Part shown: one piece after another, positions 1 to 6,090 of the stretch | Numbering within the stretch: the stretch's first letter is position 1 | How the letters are laid out: each line of letters begins with the position of its first letter | Source: Bacteroidales bacterium | GTDB lineage: Bacteria > Bacteroidota > Bacteroidia > Bacteroidales > F082 | Assembly: GCA_029933565.1 (NCBI GenBank) | Contig: JAOZNY010000003.1 | Coordinates: forward strand, 18,285-25,222 | Length of the DNA: 6,938 nucleotides | Direction: 5' to 3' | Made by a program: the position numbers and the translations under genes | Notes under the pieces: model-generated | The model's input: the letters and a program-made list of their open reading frames with translations, nothing else | Told to the model about the DNA's origin: nothing | Database searches by the model: none

Positions 1-2226
1 GTTGGAGTTGAAACTCTGGTTTGTTATTCCATCGAGCTCTAGACCTTGACGGAAATAATCAAGAATAAAGTAGATATTGTTAAGCGTTTTAGCCGAAATA
101 TAATTAAGGTTTATTTTATCGACAACCTCTTCCATCAACCTTGTGGCAACATTTTCAAGCCTGAAAGTTAAACCCAGAGCTTCAAATTTTGGTTCGCGGT
201 AAACACCGTACATCGATGGGATACCTATGGCAATATGGCGCTTATGGTAGATGTTTTCCCAACTTTTGCTTGGTTTAGGATTAAAAATAATTTCCTTAAG
301 AGTATTCATAAAGCCATAAATATGACTGAGTGATTTCTCAACGTCATCATTTTCAAGTGCTAGTTTAAAACTACTAATATCTGATTCTTCCAAATAAGAA
401 TAGCGTCTTAAAAGACTAATAATATCAACCGTTTCAAATGAATACTTTTCCTTAAGGTGATCGTATAAAATCCTGATATCCCTTAATCGTTCTTTATTCT
501 TAGGATGCTCATCGGATAATTTACCCAATAAGTTCTCAAAACTATCATTGTCAAGATCAAGCAGTTCTTCGGGAGTGCTCTTATTTAATTTGCATAATTC
601 CACAACCATTTGATGGATGGGCGCGTACCACTGACTTGTTTTATCAATTGTATTATAAACATTTAAAGGCAAATCATCTTTTAGGTTCTCCAGTTTGCCA
701 TCGTGCCAAAACTTAAAAATCCTAAGCGTAAGTCCAATAAGGGTATTATTACTTTCGGTATGGACTTGCTTTCTGAGAAAATGCACCAACTTATCTTCGC
801 GATGCGATATCTCGTCCATTGTTGTGGTCACCTTGCGTATTTCACCTTCAGCACCAATTTCGTTAAAATAAACCGGAAATATCCGGGTAAGTTGTTTTAC
901 TTTTCTATAATAAGGTGAAATATCGGAGTTTAAGATTTTTGAAATGTCCCTTTGAAAGAGGTCGGTGTCGTTTATAAAAATTCCACCAAGTTTAAGGTTT
1001 ATAATTAGGGCAGAAAGCAATTTTTCCATTTCCGACGGTGAATATTCTATCAACTCTAGCCAGACCCTAATATTCTTAATATGATTTTCGTTTACCGAAA
1101 GTTGCCAGTCTTCATTAACAAAAACCACTCCCGGTTTTTCAAAACCAAAATCAATTAGTTTATTTTCAAAATAATAGGCTAAGCCTGTTGGTTGTTCCTT
1201 TTCCAGATCAATTATTTTCTTACCAAGAGTTTCAAAAATATCAAGTATCGACGAACCATGATCTTTTCTTAAACCTTCAACAAACTGGAATATCTGATTA
1301 GTAAAACCTTTAACATCCTCAATATTGAGTTCATCAATTGTTTGCTTAAGCATTTTATTAAGATCCCAAATTAGTCTTTCGCGAAGGTTAAACATTCCCT
1401 TTAACTTTAGCAAATAGAATATGAAATAGAACTTATCAATAAAAAAGTTGAAAAGGTTAATGCTATCGGAAAAGCGTGCAGCAATCTGATCGAAATTTGG
1501 AGTATTCTTTACCAGTTCGCTCCATTGGTTTGTATTATTAAGTTGCTCCTTAATTAACCTAAACCATGGCTGGCCAATTTCGTTAATAATTTTTTTATGG
1601 TCAGATTTGATCAGATTTTTGTTTGCCTGTAGCCATTCCTCAATATTTGATTCCTTTTCCCAAAACAAAATATTCTGCAAATAAATCTCCTTTGTAAGTT
1701 TTGTTACCACAGGGCCCGTATTTTCCCTTTTGCTGATATTTTTAAGATAACGCTCAAAATATTTTGAAGCTACAATAAAACTATAAGGATCATTCTCAAG
1801 TCCTTTGTTCATTGCATTACAACAACTATTTATAGTAGCCGAATAGTTTTTCTTTTCTTTATCAAGTATGGCTGAAAACTCCAAAAGTGTCTTAATAATC
1901 AACACATGCTGATTAACTTCCAGTTTTTCTTTTAAAAGAAGATGCATTAATTCTACTGGAATTGAAAATGCCTGTTCTGCATCTTCCAATGCATTATAAA
2001 ACCAGAAATCAGTCAATAAAATACCCCTTAACTCTTCAATTACAAATTTTCTGTTTGAGAAAGGATGCTGAAATTCAACTATGCAATCGTTTGCACGTTT
2101 GTTGATCCCGTAGTACTTTTTCGACAAATCTATATACGCCTGATAATCAGCAGGTATTTTTACATCTTTATACCTTGTCTCTGCTAAATTTGCTTCAAGA
2201 GCTTTTGAAACTAGTTTTTTCTCCAT
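1..2226 (-). CDS. Large PEP/pyruvate-binding (PPDK-like) protein, N-terminal part, runs off left edge
   Basis: An uninterrupted reading frame of 742 codons starts at the ATG at 2226-2224 and continues past base 1, so the C-terminus is missing. The start is fixed by in-frame stops TAA (2238-2236) and TGA (2241-2239) just upstream; there is no Shine-Dalgarno. The visible part is soluble-looking, with no signal peptide or membrane segment, and rich in Leu, Lys, Glu and Asn, suggesting a mostly helical protein. From memory of the family, several segments resemble the long N-terminal region of giant PEP/pyruvate-binding proteins related to pyruvate phosphate dikinase and PEP synthase: YLLKLKGM (about 271-278), NIRVWLELIE (385-394), LKLGGIFINDTDLFQ (411-425), FPVYFNEIGAEGE (450-462) and GIPSMYG with following REPKFEALGL (668-685). 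The ATP-grasp kinase domain, phosphohistidine domain and PEP-binding domain are not in the window, so catalysis is inferred. It is transcribed divergently from gap. Coding status is near certain; the family call is moderate. Confidence 0.6.
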   Translation of the reverse strand, partial: MEKKLVSKALEANLAETRYKDVKIPADYQAYIDLSKKYYGINKRANDCIVEFQHPFSNRKFVIEELRGILLTDFWFYNALEDAEQAFSIPVELMHLLLKEKLEVNQHVLIIKTLLEFSAILDKEKKNYSATINSCCNAMNKGLENDPYSFIVASKYFERYLKNISKRENTGPVVTKLTKEIYLQNILFWEKESNIEEWLQANKNLIKSDHKKIINEIGQPWFRLIKEQLNNTNQWSELVKNTPNFDQIAARFSDSINLFNFFIDKFYFIFYLLKLKGMFNLRERLIWDLNKMLKQTIDELNIEDVKGFTNQIFQFVEGLRKDHGSSILDIFETLGKKIIDLEKEQPTGLAYYFENKLIDFGFEKPGVVFVNEDWQLSVNENHIKNIRVWLELIEYSPSEMEKLLSALIINLKLGGIFINDTDLFQRDISKILNSDISPYYRKVKQLTRIFPVYFNEIGAEGEIRKVTTTMDEISHREDKLVHFLRKQVHTESNNTLIGLTLRIFKFWHDGKLENLKDDLPLNVYNTIDKTSQWYAPIHQMVVELCKLNKSTPEELLDLDNDSFENLLGKLSDEHPKNKERLRDIRILYDHLKEKYSFETVDIISLLRRYSYLEESDISSFKLALENDDVEKSLSHIYGFMNTLKEIIFNPKPSKSWENIYHKRHIAIGIPSMYGVYREPKFEALGLTFRLENVATRLMEEVVDKINLNYISAKTLNNIYFILDYFRQGLELDGITNQSFNSN

Positions 2227-2246
2227 GGCTGTTAATTATCACTTGA

Positions 2247-2274
2247 TTTGACACTATTATTATATATACTTTTG
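2247..2274 (+). promoter_or_regulatory. Candidate Bacteroidota-type promoter for gap
   Basis: TTTG at 2247-2250 serves as the -33 element and TACTTTTG at 2267-2274 matches the -7 consensus TAnnTTTG. The 16-bp gap between them is close to the 17-23 bp known for Flavobacterium and Bacteroides promoters recognised by the primary sigma factor of this phylum. Transcription would start near 2280, giving a leader of about 80 nt before the gap ATG at 2363. It is the best two-part promoter match in the window, but the AT-rich context leaves room for chance. Confidence 0.5.
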
Positions 2275-2293
2275 TCAAACTCATTTATCAGGT

Positions 2294-2322
2294 ATTAATT
2301 AAAACAAAATTAATGCATTAAT
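2294..2322. promoter_or_regulatory. Palindrome and ATTAAT repeats in the gap leader, candidate operator
   Basis: A perfect 14-bp palindrome, ATTAATGCATTAAT, lies at 2309-2322. A third ATTAAT half-site at 2294-2299 also makes a 7-bp inverted repeat, ATTAATT (2294-2300) with AATTAAT (2308-2314), around a 7-base spacer. The cluster lies between the divergent PPDK-like and gap genes, downstream of the predicted gap start site, where a bound repressor could block elongation. It also overlaps the weak leftward -7 box. No regulator is encoded in the window and I do not recognise the motif. AT-only half-sites arise easily in such DNA, so the operator role is inference. Confidence 0.3.
2305..2312 (-). 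promoter_or_regulatory. Weak candidate -7 box for the leftward PPDK-like gene
   Basis: Read leftward, the sequence is TAATTTTG, matching the Bacteroidota -7 consensus TAnnTTTG. Initiation a few bases on would leave a leader of roughly 70 nt before the ATG at 2226. No TTG (-33 box) lies at the expected distance (about 17-23 bp), and the region is so AT-rich that a chance match is likely. If real, it overlaps the palindrome at 2309-2322, and its transcript would run through the rightward gap promoter. Confidence 0.25.
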
Positions 2323-2362
2323 GGAGAAATAAAAATGAGCTTAATAATTAAAATATAAAGAG

Positions 2363-3370
2363 ATGACAAAGACTAAAGTTGGAATCAACGGATTTGGCAG
2401 GATTGGACGTAATGTTTTCAAACTTGCCTTGGAAAGAAATGATATGGAGATAGTAGGGATAAATGATCTTACAGATACTAAAACACTTGCACACTTACTA
2501 AAATATGATTCGACACAAGGGAAATTTAATGGTGAAATTTCATTTAATTCAAATAATTTAATTGTAAACGGAATAGAAATACCTGTTAGTGCTGAACGTC
2601 TACCAATTGATATTAAATGGGGACAAACTCCTGATGTAGTTGTTGAGGCAACTGGAATTTTTCGTGAACGCGAAAGTAATAAGGGCGGCTATGGCGACCA
2701 TTTGAAAAACGGTGCTAAAAAAGTTGTTTTAACAGTTCCTTCAAAAGATGCCATCGATCGTATGATTGTTTTAGGTGTTAACGACAATGAGTTGAGAGAC
2801 GAAGACCAATGTGTTTCAAATGCATCTTGTACAACAAACTGCCTTGCTCCTGTCGCTAAAGTTCTTAACGACCGCTTCGGAATTGAAAACGGATTAATGA
2901 CAACCATCCACGCCTATACTAACGACCAGGCGATACTCGATGCTCCTCACTCCGATTTGAGAAGAGCACGTTCGGCAGCTGTTTCGCAAATACCTACCAC
3001 TACAGGTGCTGCTAAAGCAGTTGGGAAAATTATTCCTGAACTAAATGGCAAACTCGACGGAATGGCCATACGCATACCAACACCTACAGGTTCGCTTGTT
3101 GACTTGGTTGTAAACCTGAAGACTGAAGCCAGTAAAGATGAAATTAATGCTGCAATGAAAGAAGCAGCCGAAGGTCCAATGAAAGGCATTTTGGAATATA
3201 CTGAAGATCCAATTGTTTCTGTTGACATTATCCACAATCCTCACTCATCAATTTTTGATGCTGAGAGCACAATGGTACAGGGCAAAACTGTTAAAATACT
3301 TTCATGGTACGACAACGAATGGGGCTACTCTGCACGAGTTGTTGATTTAATTGGATTATTTAATTTTTAA
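2363..3370 (+). CDS. gap: Type I glyceraldehyde-3-phosphate dehydrogenase
   Basis: This is a complete 335-residue protein, the usual length. It catalyses the reversible oxidative phosphorylation of glyceraldehyde 3-phosphate to 1,3-bisphosphoglycerate in the cytoplasm, as a homotetramer. The Rossmann motif NGFGRIGR is at residues 9-16. Asp35 in GINDLTD is the residue that normally selects NAD over NADP. The catalytic motif SNASCTTNC spans 152-160 with Cys156 as nucleophile, and His183 (TIHAYTND) is the expected base. The substrate-phosphate loop TTTGAAKAVG (212-221) and C-terminal WYDNEWGYS (315-323) are intact. At the second cofactor-specificity site it has Ala-Pro (194-195) where Bacillus GapA has Leu-Pro; with Asp35 kept, NAD use remains likely. 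A few extra residues lie around 103-113 (ESNKGGYGDHL) relative to the Bacillus enzyme. The start follows an AAAGAG sequence abutting the ATG, with no properly spaced Shine-Dalgarno. It is monocistronic, ending at a strong terminator. Confidence 0.98.
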   Translation: MTKTKVGINGFGRIGRNVFKLALERNDMEIVGINDLTDTKTLAHLLKYDSTQGKFNGEISFNSNNLIVNGIEIPVSAERLPIDIKWGQTPDVVVEATGIFRERESNKGGYGDHLKNGAKKVVLTVPSKDAIDRMIVLGVNDNELRDEDQCVSNASCTTNCLAPVAKVLNDRFGIENGLMTTIHAYTNDQAILDAPHSDLRRARSAAVSQIPTTTGAAKAVGKIIPELNGKLDGMAIRIPTPTGSLVDLVVNLKTEASKDEINAAMKEAAEGPMKGILEYTEDPIVSVDIIHNPHSSIFDAESTMVQGKTVKILSWYDNEWGYSARVVDLIGLFNF

Positions 3371-3404
3371 AACCGTTATAAGTTTTTACTAATAACGTAT
3401 AAAT

Positions 3405-3443
3405 AAAAAGCCGCTATTTGCAAAATGCAAATAGCGGCTTTTT
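3405..3443. terminator. Bidirectional intrinsic terminator between gap and iorB
   Basis: A perfect inverted repeat has 18-base arms (3405-3422 and 3426-3443) around an AAA loop. The core GCCGCTATTTGCA pairs with TGCAAATAGCGGC. An A5 tract begins the left arm and a T5 tract ends the right arm, so a GC-containing hairpin is followed by a U-run on either strand. It lies 35 bases after the gap stop and 35 bases beyond the iorB stop on the other strand, so it can end both convergent transcripts. Confidence 0.95.
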
Positions 3444-3478
3444 CAATTTACTGCCTTAAAGCAGAAAATATTTTTTTG

Positions 3479-4063
3479 CTACGAACTCTTCTCTGCTAAA
3501 TCCCTTCCAGCTCTTAATGCTTTCAGGTTTAGTTTAACCATATCTTCTCCCTTACGGGCAAAAACAGTTCTTATCGCATCTTCCAACGATTCGAATTTAA
3601 TATCCAAATACGGAGTTGCTGCCCCAAGAACTACAATATTTGCAGCCTTAACCGATCCTTGTTCCTTTGCCACTTTTTCGGCATCGATGGTTACATAATG
3701 AGGTAATTTCCAAATATCTTTTAAAACATCCTCCAATTCGGGGTAATTCGAAATATTGTTAAAGGGATTCATACTTGTTACCAGCCAGCCTTTTTCCTGA
3801 TGGAGCATGTTTACATATCGTAGCGACTCCATTGGTTCAACGGAAATAACTATGTCGGCTTTTCCTTCTGGGATAAGGTCGGAGGCAATATTTTTAGACG
3901 ATAAACGCAAATGTGACTGAACATCGCCACCCCTTTGGCTCATTCCATGAACCTCAGCTTGCTTAAGTTCAAGTCCTTCTGAAAGAGCTGCCGTACCAAT
4001 AATTGTGGCAATGGTAAGTATTCCTTGTCCACCTACACCAGCAAGTATTATATCTTTTTTCAT
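3479..4063 (-). CDS. iorB: Indolepyruvate:ferredoxin oxidoreductase, beta (gamma-domain) subunit
   Basis: This complete 194-residue protein has the usual IorB length. It is the small subunit of the enzyme that oxidatively decarboxylates aryl-pyruvates (indolepyruvate, phenylpyruvate, p-hydroxyphenylpyruvate) to aryl-acetyl-CoA. It corresponds to the gamma domain of pyruvate:ferredoxin oxidoreductases. The N-terminal GVGGQGI motif (residues 9-15) and EVHGMSQRGGDVQSHLRL (37-54) are the family signatures; the second includes the conserved MSQRGG. A third conserved stretch, ADIVISVEP, follows near 69-77, and AANIVVLGA near 140-148. There is no signal peptide, consistent with a cytoplasmic enzyme. 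The gene begins 18 bases after the iorA stop on the same strand, so the two are co-transcribed. No Shine-Dalgarno precedes the ATG; the spacer is A/T-rich. A terminator follows 35 bases beyond the stop. Other 2-oxoacid substrates are possible. Confidence 0.93.
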   Translation of the reverse strand: MKKDIILAGVGGQGILTIATIIGTAALSEGLELKQAEVHGMSQRGGDVQSHLRLSSKNIASDLIPEGKADIVISVEPMESLRYVNMLHQEKGWLVTSMNPFNNISNYPELEDVLKDIWKLPHYVTIDAEKVAKEQGSVKAANIVVLGAATPYLDIKFESLEDAIRTVFARKGEDMVKLNLKALRAGRDLAEKSS

Positions 4064-4081
4064 TTTTCTGTTTTAAAATTA

Positions 4082-5707
4082 TTAAACTTTTGCATTTGCT
4101 TTTTTCTTATCCAAATGCTTTAGTTTCATCCTTCTGGCTAAAGTCTGTACGCATTCGCGACGCGTAATTATTACCGATAAGCCATCGTATTCAAGTTCTT
4201 CACTGATAACTTTCACATTTTCTTCGTGAAGTCGTCTCAAAGGTTTAATTATTCTAATGTGTGCTTCCTCAACACCAACCCCACGACAAATATCCTCTAC
4301 TTTACCAAAGGCTGCAGAATCCTGTCCACCGGTCATTCCTGTTGTGGAGTTGTCGTTTAGTAAAACTGTAATTGGAGACTTGCGGTTAACAGCATCAAGC
4401 AGTCCGGTCATACCCGAGTGGGTAAAAGTTGAATCGCCAATTGCTGCAACAGCAGGAATCAACCCGGCCTCAGCTGCACCAATTGCCATTGTAATTGAAG
4501 CTCCCATATCAACACAACTATTAATAGCCTGCAATGGTGGCAACGCACTTAATGTATAACAACCAATATCAGCCAAAACTCTACCTCCCGAATAAGGTTG
4601 AAGTGCTTCATTCAGTGCGCCAAACGAATCCCAATGCCCACAGCCTTCACAAAGTTGCGGTGGTCGGCCTGCCACTGAATCGGCACTGGCAAAACCTTCA
4701 GCAATCTTCATTCCCAATGCTTTGGCAACAATATTTGGATTTAATTCACCATCTCTTGGAATACTACCATCCAGTCTTCCTTTTACTTTTTTATCAATGT
4801 TTAGGTATCCCCTTAATAATTCTTCAATAATCGGGTAACCATCTTCCAGTACCAAAACTTTATCAACGCTATCGTAAAGTTTCTGAACCATTTTTTTAGG
4901 TACAGGGTACTGATTTACTTTTAATACCGGATAAGGAACTTCTCCATCCTCAAAATTCTCAACCAAATAATTGTGGGCAAGTCCGCAGGCAATAACTCCA
5001 AGTGACTTATCACTACCATCTGTATAAACATTGTTGCCTGATGTAAAGGCATCTTCTTCTAGCCCTTCTTGTTTAGATAGTAGGTTTTTATATTGCTTTC
5101 TGGCAATTGCCGGAAGTAAAATAAACTGCTGTGGGTTGGAAGGTAGTTTGAGCTCATTTTGAGTTGTACTTTTCAAACGTGTAACCCCTGCACGTGAATG
5201 TGCAAGCCGGGTGGTAATCCTAAGAAGTACAGGAATACTAAACCTTTCTGATAACTCAAAAGCATAACGTGTCATATCGTAGGCTTCCTGCTGGTTTGAT
5301 GGTTCCAAAATGGGAACAAATGAGAACTTCCCATAAAACCTTGAATCCTGTTCGTTCTGCGAAGAGTGCATGGAAGGATCGTCGGCCGCAAGAACTACAA
5401 GTCCTCCATTAGCACCGGTAATTGCAGAGTTAACAAAAGCATCGGCGGCAACATTTAGTCCAACATGTTTCATGCAAACCAATGATTTTTTCCCGGCATA
5501 CGACATCCCTATTGCAGTCTCCATTGCAGTTTTTTCGTTGGATGACCACATTGATTTTATTCCAAACTCCTTTGCTTCTTTAGAAGCCTGTATATATTCT
5601 GTAATTTCAGTTGATGGGGTTCCGGGGTAGGCATAAACACCGGAAATTCCGGCATCAATGGCTCCCTGGGCAATAGCCTCATCTCCCAATAATAACAACT
5701 TTTGCAT
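4082..5707 (-). CDS. iorA: Indolepyruvate:ferredoxin oxidoreductase, alpha subunit, lacking the C-terminal ferredoxin domain
   Basis: This complete 541-residue protein is the large catalytic subunit, which binds thiamine pyrophosphate and works with IorB. The N-terminal pyrimidine-binding domain begins LLLGDEAIAQGAIDAGISG and carries YPGTPSTEI (27-35) and SSNEKTAMETAIGMSYAG (55-72), with Glu58 the likely cofactor-activating acid. A linker/transketolase-C-like region covers roughly 235-310. The C-terminal TPP pyrophosphate domain starts at LCEGCGHWDSFGAL (352-365, Cys353 and Cys356) and contains GDSTFTHSGMTGLLDAV (424-440) and NDNSTTGMTGGQ (451-462), the Mg/TPP motif. Classical IorA proteins continue into a ferredoxin-like module with two CxxCxxCxxxC clusters, for about 600-650 residues. 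Here the protein stops at a Lys-rich tail after ITRRECVQTLARRMK, with no such Cys set, and the ORF ends at a clean stop. I believe shorter versions occur in other Bacteroidota, so this is probably not damage. The usual CPGCPHR is CEGCGHW here. Confidence 0.93.
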   Translation of the reverse strand: MQKLLLLGDEAIAQGAIDAGISGVYAYPGTPSTEITEYIQASKEAKEFGIKSMWSSNEKTAMETAIGMSYAGKKSLVCMKHVGLNVAADAFVNSAITGANGGLVVLAADDPSMHSSQNEQDSRFYGKFSFVPILEPSNQQEAYDMTRYAFELSERFSIPVLLRITTRLAHSRAGVTRLKSTTQNELKLPSNPQQFILLPAIARKQYKNLLSKQEGLEEDAFTSGNNVYTDGSDKSLGVIACGLAHNYLVENFEDGEVPYPVLKVNQYPVPKKMVQKLYDSVDKVLVLEDGYPIIEELLRGYLNIDKKVKGRLDGSIPRDGELNPNIVAKALGMKIAEGFASADSVAGRPPQLCEGCGHWDSFGALNEALQPYSGGRVLADIGCYTLSALPPLQAINSCVDMGASITMAIGAAEAGLIPAVAAIGDSTFTHSGMTGLLDAVNRKSPITVLLNDNSTTGMTGGQDSAAFGKVEDICRGVGVEEAHIRIIKPLRRLHEENVKVISEELEYDGLSVIITRRECVQTLARRMKLKHLDKKKANAKV

Positions 5708-5745
5708 GTATATTTTTTTTAGTAGATTATACTCTAAATCGTTTG

Positions 5746-5762
5746 CAAAATTATCAAAATTA
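5746..5762 (-). promoter_or_regulatory. Tandem -7 boxes upstream of iorA
   Basis: Read leftward, the sequence contains TAATTTTG twice, at 5762-5755 and 5753-5746, nine bases apart. Both match the Bacteroidota -7 consensus TAnnTTTG. Initiation from the nearer copy would fall near 5740, leaving a leader of about 33 nt ending in an A-rich stretch before the iorA ATG at 5707. The nearest leftward TTG (5793-5791) is 28 bases from the outer box, longer than usual, so the -33 element is weak or absent. Confidence 0.4.
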
Positions 5763-6001
5763 AACGTATTGTTGGCTTGAACTTAATTATCAAGAATGAA
5801 TATAAATTAAGGTTCTTCTTGGATGGAGGAGATATTGGGGGTTTGAGAAATTGAGGGAAATTCAAACTTACCCATAATTACTACAATTCCTACTTTGTTT
5901 CCACTTTCGGTAATTAATATTTTGATGTGCTAGAGTCTGTTTAACTAAACTATGGTTTCAACTCTTTTAACCCAGGACGCGAAACAAATCCGTTTTTTCC
6001 T

Positions 6002-6009
6002 TATATTTG
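6002..6009 (+). promoter_or_regulatory. Candidate -7 box for the exported-protein gene
   Basis: TATATTTG matches the Bacteroidota -7 consensus TAnnTTTG and lies about 80 bases before the ATG at 6091. No TTG -33 element is found 17-23 bases upstream, where the sequence is GAAACAAATC and CGTTTTTTCC. The match rests on one box only. Confidence 0.3.
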
Positions 6010-6090
6010 ATAAATCATCCAAACCCAAGTAATGAGATGAGCCATAAGGCAGTAAAATATATAAGTAATTTACAAATTCAATAATAAGTT

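Larger units (their letters stand above)
5708..6090. other. 383-bp divergent intergenic region between iorA and the exported-protein gene
   Basis: No convincing gene, RNA or terminator is visible here. Candidate promoters face outward at each end (5746-5762 leftward, 6002-6009 rightward). The middle holds a G-rich patch on the plus strand (about 5819-5857), a small inverted repeat GTTTA-AC-TAAAC (5939-5950) and a 40-codon open stretch on the minus strand (5929-5807) that vaguely resembles part of an antitoxin. The rest is AT-rich without structure I can name. Confidence 0.6.

Noticed and set aside
703..918. Plus-strand open frame of 71 codons
   Set aside because: It lies wholly inside the minus-strand PPDK-like frame and has no family-like motif or promoter; it is a shadow frame.
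2227..2362. Riboswitch or structured RNA in the gap leader
   Set aside because: The leader is almost entirely A/T with no GC-containing helices beyond the palindrome, and it matches no riboswitch core I know.
2689..3244. Three minus-strand open frames inside gap
   Set aside because: They are antisense to the unambiguous GAPDH coding sequence and show no motif.
4257..5630. Plus-strand open frames of 86-100 codons inside iorA
   Set aside because: They are antisense to strongly conserved IorA motifs; their composition mirrors that gene.
5819..5857. G-rich patch as a possible G-quadruplex
   Set aside because: Only one run exceeds three G (GGGGG at 5836-5840 region); the others are GG pairs, so at best a weak two-layer structure, with no link to a known element.
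5939..5950. Inverted repeat GTTTA-AC-TAAAC as an operator or terminator
   Set aside because: Five-base AT-rich arms are expected by chance, and there is no GC stem or T-tract.
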